DNA of 64,000 bases from Gammaproteobacteria bacterium (GTDB lineage: Bacteria; Pseudomonadota; Gammaproteobacteria; Ga0077536). The notes under the pieces are model-generated. The model had not been told where the DNA came from. It worked only from the letters and a program-made list of their open reading frames with translations, and did no database searches. The stretch covers positions 248,001 through 312,000 of the forward strand of contig JAJFJQ010000073.1 in the NCBI GenBank assembly GCA_021773835.1, read 5' to 3'. How positions within the stretch are numbered: position 1 is the stretch's first letter; every line of letters begins with the position of its first letter. The position numbers and the translations under genes are program-made. Positions 9,049 to 18,062 of the stretch are shown one piece after another.

Positions 9049-9618
9049 ATGCTCAACCTTGGATTAGAGACGATTATCGTTTTATTGGTGTTAGTCGGTG
9101 CACTGTGTGGTGTGGCTGGATATACGATTGCTCGGCTTGGGCAACGTCGAGCTGGCGGTGGCAAAACAGCCGCAGAACTTAAACAAGAGCTCGGAGACTA
9201 CAAGGAAAACGTTGCCGAGCATTTCCAAGCAACCGCTGGATTGCTGCACGAAATGACCGAACAATACCGCGCTGTCTATGAACACATGGCCACCGGCGCC
9301 CAGCAGCTATGCGACCCGGAGTTGGCCGCGTTGCAGATCGAAAGCCTGCGCGCTGGTTTATTACCGGCAGCCGTTCCCGAGGCGGCAAATACGGGTGATG
9401 AGCCTATTTCGGATCATCTTAATTCCGAGATGCCGGTTAACGATATGGCACACGAGGGTTCTGAGCCTTCCGATCCGGATGACGAGTTCGAGCTGCCACA
9501 GCAATCCCAGAATATTGATGCGCCCGAGTCTCCAATCACTGACTCTGACGACGCTGGGGGTAGCAGTGATCCAGTTGGGACGAGTCCGGTCGAGGATGCA
9601 ACGGCCCACGCGCGCTAA
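9049..9618 (+). CDS. zapG: ZapG/YhcB family cell-envelope protein (DUF1043)
   Basis: The 189-residue protein opens with a membrane helix (about 8-27: IIVLLVLVGALCGVAGYTIA) followed by a coiled region with LKQELGDYKENVAEHF and the conserved ATGAQQLC segment, the pattern of YhcB/ZapG, an inner-membrane protein linked to cell division and envelope homeostasis. The C-terminal 80 residues are acidic and low complexity (Asp, Glu, Ser, Pro), longer than in E. coli YhcB (about 130 residues). The ATG at 9049 follows an AAAGGAGAG ribosome binding site. The stop codon lies inside a strong hairpin shared with the converging PilZ gene. Confidence 0.88.
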   Translation: MLNLGLETIIVLLVLVGALCGVAGYTIARLGQRRAGGGKTAAELKQELGDYKENVAEHFQATAGLLHEMTEQYRAVYEHMATGAQQLCDPELAALQIESLRAGLLPAAVPEAANTGDEPISDHLNSEMPVNDMAHEGSEPSDPDDEFELPQQSQNIDAPESPITDSDDAGGSSDPVGTSPVEDATAHAR

Positions 9619-9638
9619 GCCCGATAGGGTTAGCGCGC
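9610..9638. terminator. GC-rich hairpin between converging zapG and PilZ genes
   Basis: GCGCGCTAA at 9610-9618 pairs with TTAGCGCGC at 9630-9638. Inside, CCC pairs with GGG around a GATA loop, giving a 12-bp stem with one bulged G. The zapG stop codon is part of the left arm. There is no T-run on either side, so a classical intrinsic terminator is not certain, but the position between convergent genes fits a shared transcript end. Confidence 0.5.
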
Positions 9639-9652
9639 ATTAGCGCGTCGAG

Positions 9653-10162
9653 TTAATGCGGCACGAGTTGTCCGAACCCGGAGCGCAAACGCGGCGCGCG
9701 TCGACTCCGAGCGGGAGCAACCGACCGCGCTGGGCCTGGCTTTTCCTGTAATGAGCATTCCAAATGGCAGATCTGCTCGACCAAGCGCGCACGACTGGCA
9801 TCGTCGGCCGAGGCCAACCACAAGCCGATCTCGTAGCCATCTGTAATTTCACGCACCATAACGACCGTACCCTGAAACTTCTGCACATCGCCGCGAAGCG
9901 GAATGGAGAGCTCCATGGCGGTGCCGGCTCGGATACGCTTAGGTGACACGAAACTCAAGCCGAGATCGCCATTCGGCGTTTGTTCTTCCCGCGCCGACCG
10001 ACGCCATCCACGCGTTCGCCGGAATTCCAGCGGAAACTGTTGTGGGTGGCGAATGAAGTCGTTGCGGATTTTATTAAAGCTTGGTTGCGTGTCTTGTGGG
10101 ACTAAATTGGGCATAACCGCCGTTTGGGCGGCGACTGATTGTCGACTCATGAGGTTGTCCAT
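9653..10162 (-). CDS. PilZ-like domain protein
   Basis: A 169-residue soluble protein. Residues about 48-120 resemble a PilZ domain: Arg-rich FRRTRGWRR, then NGDLGLSF in the place of the second c-di-GMP contact, then a barrel with GTAMELSIPL, FQGTVVMVRE and YEIGLWL. The strict RxxxR and (D/N)xSxxG motifs are only partly met, so c-di-GMP binding is plausible, not assured. The tail is rich in Arg and Pro. Upstream is an AT-rich 245-base spacer with no gene. Other c-di-GMP-type proteins lie at 23208-27704 and 55752-57350. Confidence 0.65.
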   Translation of the reverse strand: MDNLMSRQSVAAQTAVMPNLVPQDTQPSFNKIRNDFIRHPQQFPLEFRRTRGWRRSAREEQTPNGDLGLSFVSPKRIRAGTAMELSIPLRGDVQKFQGTVVMVREITDGYEIGLWLASADDASRARLVEQICHLECSLQEKPGPARSVAPARSRRAPRLRSGFGQLVPH

Positions 10163-10407
10163 AGACCAGACCCTCGAATTCCTTAGTAAATAAAAAACAA
10201 TAACTATTAGGTAGTTATAGAGGTTAGTTTTACTAGAATATTAAGAGACAATCAAGTTTTTATTAATAACAATGAATTACGATAATAAGATAATGTAGAA
10301 AATCAGTTGTTAGAATGTAAAAAGTCTCTGTAACTGTTTGAAATAACTAAGTTAAATTATTTTGGGAAATTGAAGTTTGTCGCGCGAATGAAATCTGCAA
10401 ATTTTAG

Positions 10408-11250
10408 CTAAGATTTGCCCCGTTTGCTCACATCCAGCCATGCGCCGACAATCTCTAGTGGTTGACCATCCGAGTTGCGGATCACGCGCATCGAGTCCGT
10501 GATTGTGCGGACCTCACCCGATTTGTGCCGTATACGGTACTCAATGATCTGCTCCGATGTGGTGTCGCCGATCAACTGCCCAACGCCCTCGTCAAACCGC
10601 GCCCGGTCGTCGGGGTGAACATTTGACGACCAGAAGTCGGGGTCCACGATCATGGCCGTGCGTTCATGTCCGGTTAGGCGGGCGAAGTTTTTGCTGACAT
10701 AGGTGGGTCGTAATTGGTCTTCCTCGTAGCTTAGGCTGTACAGAACTGCGGGGCTAAATTCGACCCAATACTCGAGTAACTGATTGGTTTCGTCTAGTTC
10801 TTTCACTTTCTGGTCGAGCTCGGCATTGGCATTGGCGAGTTCGTTGCGCAGGCGGCGCTCATTCGTTATCAAATGGTTTAGGTCCAGCGCATCCGAAATC
10901 GCGCGTTTGAGTTCGTCACTTTCCCAAGGTTTACGCAAAAAACGGAAGATATTTCCTTGGTGTAAGGCGGCCACAGCGACGTCGATGTCGCCATATGCCG
11001 TGAGCATGATTGGTATCGTGTCAGGCGCGCGTTTGCGAATTTCCGCTAATAAGGTAATCCCGTCCATGTTCGGCATGGAGTAGTCAGCAATTACCGCAGG
11101 GAATGGTCCCTCGGCATCGATTATGTTGAGGGCTTCGGCCCCACTGGTTGCAAACACACAGTTGTAGCTGCCTCGTAGGTGCCGCTCTAGTAGATCGATT
11201 ATTTCGGATTGGTCATCGACGCATAGAATGCGCTCGCTCGGCTGATTCAT
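10408..11250 (-). CDS. Response regulator with C-terminal PAS domain
   Basis: The 280-residue protein has a receiver domain (about 5-125) with the acidic pair in CVDDQ, the phosphoacceptor Asp in VIADYSMPNMDG, Thr in MLTAYGD and Lys in RKPWE. A coiled segment (about 135-165, NERRLRNELANANAELDQKV) leads into a PAS domain of the PAS_3 type (about 170-275) with HPDDRARF and EYRIRHKSGEVRTI. There is no DNA-binding, GGDEF or kinase output, so it probably relays its state by protein contact. No kinase gene is adjacent. Transcription is likely from around 11270. Confidence 0.9.
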   Translation of the reverse strand: MNQPSERILCVDDQSEIIDLLERHLRGSYNCVFATSGAEALNIIDAEGPFPAVIADYSMPNMDGITLLAEIRKRAPDTIPIMLTAYGDIDVAVAALHQGNIFRFLRKPWESDELKRAISDALDLNHLITNERRLRNELANANAELDQKVKELDETNQLLEYWVEFSPAVLYSLSYEEDQLRPTYVSKNFARLTGHERTAMIVDPDFWSSNVHPDDRARFDEGVGQLIGDTTSEQIIEYRIRHKSGEVRTITDSMRVIRNSDGQPLEIVGAWLDVSKRGKS

Positions 11251-11304
11251 CTCGTCCCCTTCGCGCCGCTACCGGCTTTATTTCCGCTAATGTTAAGCAC
11301 AATT

Positions 11305-11607
11305 TTAGTTGTGATCACCTTTTGAATTTGGCGTATCCACCGATCCTTCGCATTGCCGGCACGCAATCACAACAGATTTTGGAATGCCTAACCGTGCAAG
11401 GATCACGAGACCGCCAACAATCAGCAGATCGTCCAGGTGACCGATGATTGGTAAGAAGTCAGGGATCAGGTCGATGGGACTAAACAGATAGGCCAAGGCC
11501 AATCCTAACGCCCAACGCGAGCAATTTGGCGTGCGCGGGTCGGCCACTACACAACGGTAGTAGTTTACTTCAAGTTTGATACGGCTAATTGCGCGATCAA
11601 TGTTCAT
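11305..11607 (-). CDS. DUF1232 (YkvA-like) membrane protein
   Basis: A 100-residue protein of the DUF1232 family. The hallmark is ALAYLFSPIDLIPDFLP followed by GHLDDLLIVGG, a hydrophobic segment with invariant Pro-Ile-Asp, Pro-Asp and Asp-Asp. The family is found in the inner membrane and its function is unknown. The ATG at 11607 is preferred over the upstream TTG at 11634. It lies upstream of the response-regulator gene on the same strand, with about 55 bases between, so the two may share a transcript. Confidence 0.85.
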   Translation of the reverse strand: MNIDRAISRIKLEVNYYRCVVADPRTPNCSRWALGLALAYLFSPIDLIPDFLPIIGHLDDLLIVGGLVILARLGIPKSVVIACRQCEGSVDTPNSKGDHN

Positions 11608-11837
11608 TCTAGCGTGTCCGTTACCGACCCCCAATAATCGCTCGAACAGGGGATCGTCGTGTCTTTAACGTTGGCCTATAGAGTTTAGAACTTTAGTCGA
11701 ATGCTCGTACCCGACCTGCTTTATATCTCAATGGTCGCGTATCTACTAACCGCAATATCGGTTATCGCGATCGGATAGATCGTGGGCGCGGCACCGTATT
11801 ATGTTCAGTCGTATCGGTGTTATGATCGCGACGACAC

Positions 11838-12203
11838 ATGGACCTCTTCTATAAGTTCTCGATCAACGCTGCGCGAAGATTGCCGAATCTCCCGGCCGAC
11901 CATGTCTGCAGTCGACTCCATGGTCACACCTTCCTCATCGAGTTACACCTCAGTGGTGAGGTGGATCCCGATAGTGGTTGGGTTATTGATTTTGCCGATC
12001 TCGAAGGTCCAGCTAAGCAGGTGATGGCGTCGCTAGAGCATCGTTATCTTAACGATATCGACGGCTTGGATAATCCAACATCGGAAAACTTGGCGATTTG
12101 GATCTGGAATACGGTGCATGCGTCCGTTACTGGCTTACGCGAGGTTGTTGTCGCGGAAGGTTCTGACCGTGGGTGCCGTTACCGGGGACCTAGGGGAGCC
12201 TGA
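11838..12203 (+). CDS. queD: 6-carboxytetrahydropterin synthase QueD, with one zinc ligand replaced
   Basis: The 121-residue protein aligns end to end with E. coli QueD, which makes 6-carboxy-5,6,7,8-tetrahydropterin in queuosine and 7-deazaguanine synthesis. The catalytic Cys24 (HVCSRLHGH), zinc ligands His28 and His30, catalytic His68 (LEHRYLND) and Glu107 (VAEGSDRGC) are present, as is DNPTSEN. However the first zinc ligand, normally His in AAHRLP, is Arg13 here (AARRLP, codon CGA). With one of three protein ligands missing, metal binding may be altered. No queC, queE or queF is in the window. Confidence 0.88.
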   Translation: MDLFYKFSINAARRLPNLPADHVCSRLHGHTFLIELHLSGEVDPDSGWVIDFADLEGPAKQVMASLEHRYLNDIDGLDNPTSENLAIWIWNTVHASVTGLREVVVAEGSDRGCRYRGPRGA

Positions 12204-12245
12204 TACGACGCATCGGCATCCGCTTGTTAATGTAGGGAGATAAGA

Positions 12246-13019
12246 ATGGACGCGAAATGCTTATTGATTAGATTGGTCGCTGGGATATGTTTAGGCTTTT
12301 TCTATTCGGCTACAGCTATTGCTGATTGGTCTAGCTTTATGGATTTCTTTAAATCCGAAAGCGCTAAGGTGATCGACGGCGGCGGTTTATCGAAGGTCAC
12401 CGAGGCCGCAGGCCTATCGCAAGAGCAAATTGCCCAGGGACTTAAGGAGGCATTGAGCAAAGGTGCGCGATCGGCAGTTGAGACGCTAGGTAAACCTGAC
12501 GGGTTTCTAAAAAATGCCAATGTGAAAATTCCAATGCCAAAACATCTTGCGATGGTGGAAAAAGGCTTGCGCACGATCGGCCAAGACGCCAAAGCCGACC
12601 AATTTATTGAAGGTATGAATCGTGCGGCTGAGCGCGCCGTGCCGGAAGCGGCGAGTGTATTTGGGAATGCTATCAGCGAAATGTCTATCGATGATGCGAG
12701 AGGGATCCTAAACGGCGGCGACCAATCCGCGACCGAATATTTGCAACGTTCGAGTACGGATGCGTTGAAGTCGCGCTTTCGACCGATTGTGGACAATGCA
12801 ATCGGACAGGTCGACGTCACAAAGAAGTACAAGGACATGGTTGACAAAGCAGGACTCGCTGGCGGCTTGATTAATACCGAGAAACTTGACCTGGGTAACT
12901 ACGTCACCGATAAAACGCTTGCAGGTGTGTTTTTGATGGTTGGGGAGGAAGAGCGCAAGATCAGAGAAAATCCCGCCGCTCGCACGACCGATTTACTGAA
13001 GAAGGTTTTTGCAAAGTAA
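12246..13019 (+). CDS. DUF4197 exported protein
   Basis: A 257-residue protein with an N-terminal signal peptide (hydrophobic stretch about 8-25 ending TAIADWS). The mature part matches DUF4197: LSQEQIAQGLKEALSKGA, IPMPKHL, and a Lys/Asp-rich YKDMVDKAG with a C-terminal LLKKVF. Family members are periplasmic or lipid-linked proteins of unknown function, about 220-250 residues. GGGAGATAAGA precedes the ATG. It follows queD by 42 bases on the same strand and may be co-transcribed. Confidence 0.85.
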   Translation: MDAKCLLIRLVAGICLGFFYSATAIADWSSFMDFFKSESAKVIDGGGLSKVTEAAGLSQEQIAQGLKEALSKGARSAVETLGKPDGFLKNANVKIPMPKHLAMVEKGLRTIGQDAKADQFIEGMNRAAERAVPEAASVFGNAISEMSIDDARGILNGGDQSATEYLQRSSTDALKSRFRPIVDNAIGQVDVTKKYKDMVDKAGLAGGLINTEKLDLGNYVTDKTLAGVFLMVGEEERKIRENPAARTTDLLKKVFAK

Positions 13020-13107
13020 TACAAAAATTAATGCTACGAAAACTAATCCTGCGAGCATGTCTGACGTAGTCGATGAAATGCTGATTTTGATTCCGGCGCC
13101 AGATCAA

Positions 13108-13926
13108 CTAAGTTGGCATCGGATGCCAGCCCGCATCGGCCCATAGCTGGCCGCTGACGGCGGAATTTCTGATCAAAAAACAAATAGCATCCGCGATTTC
13201 TTCCGGCCGTATGAGACGTCCGATCTGGGTCGCGGGTATAACGTGCGAATTGATGTAGTCTTCACCCAATGCACGAACCATCGGTGTGTCGGTGAATCCC
13301 GGATGGATTACAGTGCATCTGACCCCGTAATACATGGCCTCTTTCATTAACGTGGACGCAGCACCTTCTAGTCCGACCTTACCCGTCGCGTAGGAGATCT
13401 GTCCTTTATTGCCCTGCGACGACACCGATCCAATAAAGACGATTACCCCTTGTACGCCTTCTTCGGGCACCCATTGTTTGACGCCGCGGGAAAACCTGTC
13501 TTCGGCCATTTGCGCTACCAACTCCAAGGCCCAATAAATCGGTGCGATCAGATTAACCTCAAGGACTTGGCGGAAATTTTCGATCGGATAGATATTGGCT
13601 TTGCCTTTTTCCTTGTTGACCCGTACAGCAAGCGCATCTCGGGTGATGCCGGCTGCTGGAACACAAATATTCACAGCGCCGAAGTCTCGCCGGGTTGTAT
13701 CAAAGACGCGTTTGCGAAACACCTCGTCGGTGGTGTCACCTTGAAAAGCTCTGACCGTGTCACCGCCGTTGGCCGCGTTCAACTCCGCTGCAATCTCGTG
13801 CACAGAATCGGCCATGTCGACGAGCGCGATTGCCCCGATCCCGTTTTTTTTAAGTTCCACGGCCGCGGCGCGACCAATACCGCTAGCGGCGCCGGTTATG
13901 ATGGCGACTTTACCTTTGATTTCCAT
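13108..13926 (-). CDS. Short-chain dehydrogenase/reductase
   Basis: The 272-residue protein is a classical SDR: TGAASGIG at 12-19 binds the cofactor, PAAGIT near 90 replaces the usual NAG, and the catalytic set is Ser in IGSVSSQG and SYATGK for Tyr and Lys. An Asp (ALVDMAD) after the second strand favours NAD(H). The C-terminus ends GQLWADAGWHPMPT, where most SDRs have a GxxxxVDGG. It carries a longer insert (about 100-150, KEKGKANIYPIENF and RFSRGVKQWVPEEG) than standard members. It stands alone and converges on the DUF4197 gene. Substrate unknown. Confidence 0.88.
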   Translation of the reverse strand: MEIKGKVAIITGAASGIGRAAAVELKKNGIGAIALVDMADSVHEIAAELNAANGGDTVRAFQGDTTDEVFRKRVFDTTRRDFGAVNICVPAAGITRDALAVRVNKEKGKANIYPIENFRQVLEVNLIAPIYWALELVAQMAEDRFSRGVKQWVPEEGVQGVIVFIGSVSSQGNKGQISYATGKVGLEGAASTLMKEAMYYGVRCTVIHPGFTDTPMVRALGEDYINSHVIPATQIGRLIRPEEIADAICFLIRNSAVSGQLWADAGWHPMPT

Positions 13927-14166
13927 AACTTATTTCGACCACGCTGTTTTCGTTGGGGGCCTATTATAGAATGATTATTGTGCGCTGCAATATCCACCGT
14001 CTACGGCTCAAGCAGCTCGCCACTGGGGTAAAACCCGCGGGCTAGATCGCTGGATTGGAATGCCTTGGTGATACTCCTAAGCCGGCCTACTGGAGCATCC
14101 GCAGTGCTACCTTGGGGACGCTTTTGCCAGCAAAGATGTTGGGCGCTATGTGGAGCTTGATCGCTT

Positions 14167-15183
14167 ATGTTTGAAAAATTCGATAATGCGCTGGATCTCA
14201 GTGCGTATCCGTCGCTGGCCAGTAGTCGCGCATTTTCGCGCGATCGTATTAGCGTTGTGACAACGGCGCTCTCAAAGGCATTAGAAACACTTGGGCAGCC
14301 GATAATGACGGTTGCCGTTGGTGGATCTTTGGGTCGGCTCGAGGCGTCCGCCGACTCCGATATTGATTGCATCATCATCGTCGACGATCGGGCCGAATAT
14401 GATCCACGACAAACAGCAACAAGCATCAAACGGATCCATGCCGAAATACTTCGTACGGGTCTCCAGCCGCCGAAGACTGACGGTATTTACTGTCGCCCCA
14501 TACTGAGATCGCAATTGCTGGACCCCGCTAACCGTGGAAGCCTCACCGAGGAGCCGGCAATCTTTGGTACGCGGATGCAACTATTACTTGACGCGCGGCC
14601 GGTATATCGCGCCAATGCGTTCAGTTCCTTAAAGGACCAATTGTTGAGTTGGTACGGATGTACCGCGGAGCGGCCACATCACTTTACCCATTTACTCAAC
14701 GACTTGTCACGATATTTGCACGCGTATGCGGTGTGGCAACAATTCAAATTTTCGCGCACGCAGCGCGACGGTTGGTACTTACGTCAGGCAAAATTCCGTA
14801 GCACCCGGGTTGTGACGTTTGCCGGTTTGTTATTCGCGATCGGGGAAACTTCGATGACCGACAACGCGACCGACCTTGCACAGACGCTCAACCATACGCC
14901 TTTGGGTCGAATACAAGCCGCTTTTGATAACTATGCGTCGGCGAATTTCAGAGCTTTTATTGACTTATACGAACGGTTGCATCAGATGCTTTGCGATGCG
15001 CCAATTCGCAATGAGTTGATTCTCCTAAGCCCAACATCGCAATCAGAAATTCCGACTCACTACGCAGGCGTCTTCGCATTGATTCACGATCTGTCAGACG
15101 AACTAATGGCGCAATTAACTCAATTTATTCTGGCGCGCGCTGATGACTGGTCGCCGCGGATATTTCGTAGTTGGTTGCTTTAG
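14167..15183 (+). CDS. Nucleotidyltransferase-like protein
   Basis: A 338-residue protein. Residues about 47-73 give the polymerase-beta-type nucleotidyltransferase core: VAVGGSLGRLEA, then SADSDIDCIIIVDD, i.e. a GGS-xx-R helix followed by the metal-binding DxD pair. The remaining 260 residues are largely helical and not assigned; YGCTAERPHHFTHLLNDLSRYLHAYAV suggests a HEPN-like or DUF294-like helical bundle. No partner toxin or antitoxin is adjacent. It might transfer a nucleotide to a protein or small molecule; the target is unknown. The ATG is preceded only by a weak ribosome binding site. Confidence 0.6.
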   Translation: MFEKFDNALDLSAYPSLASSRAFSRDRISVVTTALSKALETLGQPIMTVAVGGSLGRLEASADSDIDCIIIVDDRAEYDPRQTATSIKRIHAEILRTGLQPPKTDGIYCRPILRSQLLDPANRGSLTEEPAIFGTRMQLLLDARPVYRANAFSSLKDQLLSWYGCTAERPHHFTHLLNDLSRYLHAYAVWQQFKFSRTQRDGWYLRQAKFRSTRVVTFAGLLFAIGETSMTDNATDLAQTLNHTPLGRIQAAFDNYASANFRAFIDLYERLHQMLCDAPIRNELILLSPTSQSEIPTHYAGVFALIHDLSDELMAQLTQFILARADDWSPRIFRSWLL

Positions 15184-15187
15184 TAGG

Positions 15188-16435
15188 CTACTCGTAGCGT
15201 AGCGCTTGGGCAGGGGCAGTGCGTGCGGCTTGCCACGCGGGGTAGAGGGTCGCGATAACGCAAATGACAAATGCAATTGATGCAATAACGACGATGTCTT
15301 CCGGCCGGACATCGGCTGGCAGGTAGTCGATATAGTAGACGTCTGGTTTTATAAATTTAATTGCAAACCAGTCTTCCACTACAGCGACAACTCTGTCCGC
15401 CTGGCTAGCGCCCCATGCGCCTGTCACGACCCCTAGCGCGATTCCGGCGATTCCAATGACGACGCCTTGCAACACAAAGATGAGCATTACGGCGCGACGG
15501 CCAAGTCCAAGCGTGCGTAATACGGCGATGTCTCGATCTTTTTCTTTAACAATCATCACCATTGAAGCCACGATGTTAAATGCTGCGACGGCAACGATTA
15601 GTGAAAGAATCACGAACATTATTCGCTTTTGCGATTTTAAGGCATGAAAAAAATTGCGATGGAATTGCGTCCAATTGATCGCAACGATACCGCTGTTCAG
15701 CCCGTTTGCAATAGCAGCCGCACGCGCCGGGGCAAGTGCCGGATCAACGAAGCGAACTCGAATACCTGAAACTGTATCGCCAAGGCCAAAAAATCGCGCG
15801 GCATCGTGAATCGATACTAACGCAAATCCGGCGTCGAAATCGTGCATGCCAACGCTAAATGTACCAATCACCTTCAGCGGGATGTACTTCGGGATCTCAA
15901 TACCGTTTGTGGCACTCCATCGAGGAGCGATCATCGTTACGGTATCTCCAACCGCAACTTCGAGATTTTCGGCGAGTGACTGGCCGAGGAGAACATTATT
16001 TGATTCGCGCGCAAGCAAGGCGAATGCGGCGGGATCGATTGCCTCCGGTAGTGAGGATACGGTGTGCTCCGTGGCGGTGTCGATCCCTTGAACGGAGACG
16101 CCGCGAACGTTGCCCTTATGATTTAGCATTGCCCCGGCACGTATAAAGGGTGCGCCGGCATTCACATGTTGCTCGGATTCTATTTGCGCGAGTTTTTCCT
16201 GCCAATCAGCCATAGTGGCGCCAGGGCGAAACATGACGGCGTGCGACGTCATGCCGAGGATGTGCCGAGTAACCTCTTTCTCAAAACCGTTCATCACTGA
16301 TGCAACGATGATCAACACGGCAACGCCGAGGCCTATACCGAGGATGGAAGCGAGAGAAACGAAATTTGCGAAGCGATTTTTACGGCGGGTGCCTAAGTAT
16401 CGCAGCGCAATGAATGCGGTTACCGGATGTAGCAC
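15188..16435 (-). CDS. LolC/LolE-family lipoprotein-releasing ABC permease
   Basis: The 415-residue protein has the LolC/E topology: one transmembrane helix at about 25-50 (FVSLASILGIGLGVAVLIIVASVMNGF), a large periplasmic domain and three helices in the C-terminal 150 residues, ending LYPAWQAARTAPAQALRYE. The N-terminal FIALRYLGTRRKNRFANFVS is the family signature. In E. coli, LolC and LolE act with ATPase LolD to extract lipoproteins from the inner membrane. Neither lolD nor a second permease is adjacent here. The start is GTG at 16435. Confidence 0.9.
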   Translation of the reverse strand: MLHPVTAFIALRYLGTRRKNRFANFVSLASILGIGLGVAVLIIVASVMNGFEKEVTRHILGMTSHAVMFRPGATMADWQEKLAQIESEQHVNAGAPFIRAGAMLNHKGNVRGVSVQGIDTATEHTVSSLPEAIDPAAFALLARESNNVLLGQSLAENLEVAVGDTVTMIAPRWSATNGIEIPKYIPLKVIGTFSVGMHDFDAGFALVSIHDAARFFGLGDTVSGIRVRFVDPALAPARAAAIANGLNSGIVAINWTQFHRNFFHALKSQKRIMFVILSLIVAVAAFNIVASMVMIVKEKDRDIAVLRTLGLGRRAVMLIFVLQGVVIGIAGIALGVVTGAWGASQADRVVAVVEDWFAIKFIKPDVYYIDYLPADVRPEDIVVIASIAFVICVIATLYPAWQAARTAPAQALRYE

Positions 16436-16467
16436 GGATGCGCGTCTACTCTAATAACGACCGTGCG

Positions 16468-16704
16468 CTAGTCAGCCTGCTTCTCAGCGCAAAGGCCCCA
16501 CATCACCTTGTAGCGATTGCCATCGGCTCTTTGTACCGACCAGAGTGGTTCGCTAGGTTCGCGGCACGGGCCGTTGCCTCTCCAGGACTCCGCACTGTTC
16601 GGAAACATATTGGCAGTTGCGAGCGCGGCATTTATTAGGCGTTCCTTGCTTGAGCAGTACCAAACCCCGTGGGAATCGCAATAAACCTCGATCCGATCTG
16701 GCAT
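16468..16704 (-). CDS. Hypothetical small protein
   Basis: A 78-residue open frame beginning MPDRIEVYCDSHGVWYC, with four cysteines, two tryptophan-rich patches and a charged C-terminus. I do not recognise a family. An extended start (TTG at 16770) is possible but has no support. It lies just upstream of the LolC/E-like gene on the same strand, 32 bases apart. The ribosome binding site is weak and the gene may not be real. Confidence 0.4.
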   Translation of the reverse strand: MPDRIEVYCDSHGVWYCSSKERLINAALATANMFPNSAESWRGNGPCREPSEPLWSVQRADGNRYKVMWGLCAEKQAD

Positions 16705-16832
16705 AGTTTCGCGTCTTTGTCTGGGGGCCCGGATTGAGCATAGCGTAGTCACGCCTTTACCACTAGCCAAATGATGGCAAACCTACGGGCTTGGGGTACG
16801 TTTGACTTATTGCTATCGCGCCGTATCCGCGC

Positions 16833-17912
16833 TCAGAAGGTGATAGATAAACTGACCGAGCCAAAATTATGTTTCACGCCTTGACCTTCGAATTCGCGAG
16901 TTCTGAAGACTTGTGCGTAGGACAGCTTATATCGGTGAAAGACGAGGCTGCCGCCGATAATCAGATCCCCTACGAGCGTTTCTTTATCGACGCTATGACT
17001 ATCTCGAAAGCTATTTCCGTCGAGAAAGATGTCGCGGCCAACAACCCGCCCAGTAAACGCGGTGAAGATGTAGGCGCCGTAAGCCTGCTGACTGCGCAGA
17101 CGTGGGTCGCCAACGGTCGTTGGTGCGTTCGTATTACCGCCCGGGCGGATATAGGAGGTGCCAAAATCGCCTGGTAGATTCCATCCTACGCGGGCCTCTA
17201 ATCCGGCATTTGCGTAGGTATATACGTTGCCTAGCGCAGCACCGGCGTGGGTGATCAGGTCGTAGCCAAAACCGGTTGGGTTATCGCTCTTAACCGGTCG
17301 CCATTTGCGTTCGTAAATGAGCACTAAGCCGGGTTCGTTGTCGAGTTGGTGACTCCAACCGCGTGTTTTTGCGAGGTCGCGCAGATCATGGATAAAGTTC
17401 TGTGCTTCCTCTGCCTGCGCCAACGGCCCAATTACACCGAATTGGAGTTCGAACATATCCATACGATTGGCGGTCTTGCTGATGAAACCTAAGCCGCCAT
17501 AGAGCCATCCGGCGTATGGTCGATCGTCTGCGACTAGGTTTGAGCTTTGGGTATTTTCCGGTGTAAAGATTTTTTGCCCGAGGGAAAATCCGACATTTCG
17601 CTGAGTGTCCGGTTCGTTGATCCACGGTAGCTTGGCTACTAGCGGTAACAACCAGTCCGGTACCCGGTCAGCTTCAGCGTAACGTGTAAGGTCGGGGGAC
17701 ATCCATCCGATTTGCACCCCGTTGGTATACTGTTGGTCGGTGTCACCAAATAGATCATTTTCAAAAAGAATTGAAAAGGTTGACGATTCTGCCGGGGATT
17801 TCGGTGAATCTGCACTGACATCGAAGGCCGCACCGCCAACGGCAAGCGCAAGCGCAACAATTAGTCGGCAGTGAAGCGCGGTGGGATGTTTCGGCACGAG
17901 CTTGTCCGTCAT
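16833..17912 (-). CDS. LpxR-family outer-membrane lipid A deacylase-like protein (DUF2219)
   Basis: The 359-residue protein has an N-terminal signal peptide (about 15-35) and the LpxR/DUF2219 barrel. Diagnostic segments are FSILFENDLFGDTDQQYTNG near 45-65, with the Asn-Asp pair and the YTNG motif, then RPYAGWLYGGLG near 133 and YKLSYAQVFRTREFEGQ near the end, finishing with the C-terminal aromatic SLSITF of outer-membrane barrels. Salmonella LpxR removes the 3'-acyloxyacyl chain of lipid A in a Ca2+-dependent way. Whether this homologue is a deacylase is unproven, since many bacteria carry uncharacterised members. Confidence 0.85.
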   Translation of the reverse strand: MTDKLVPKHPTALHCRLIVALALAVGGAAFDVSADSPKSPAESSTFSILFENDLFGDTDQQYTNGVQIGWMSPDLTRYAEADRVPDWLLPLVAKLPWINEPDTQRNVGFSLGQKIFTPENTQSSNLVADDRPYAGWLYGGLGFISKTANRMDMFELQFGVIGPLAQAEEAQNFIHDLRDLAKTRGWSHQLDNEPGLVLIYERKWRPVKSDNPTGFGYDLITHAGAALGNVYTYANAGLEARVGWNLPGDFGTSYIRPGGNTNAPTTVGDPRLRSQQAYGAYIFTAFTGRVVGRDIFLDGNSFRDSHSVDKETLVGDLIIGGSLVFHRYKLSYAQVFRTREFEGQGVKHNFGSVSLSITF

Positions 17913-18062
17913 GTTATGGCCATCCGGTGGCGGCGGCAGTTCCTATTTGAACTATTGCTGCGTCGCAGCGTTCATACCTGGTGGCGTAAAAAGCGAAGCG
18001 CTGGACGCTAAGTTTAACAGTCGATGTACGAAAACGGGCGGATTTGTTATCTGGAGGCACCA

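Noticed and set aside
10163-10407. AT-rich 245-base spacer as a possible replication or attachment site
   Set aside because: No repeats or boxes of known type were seen; it is more simply the promoter region of the PilZ-like gene.
14001-14580. Minus-strand frames overlapping the nucleotidyltransferase gene
   Set aside because: The plus-strand protein has a recognised core motif; the antisense frames have none.
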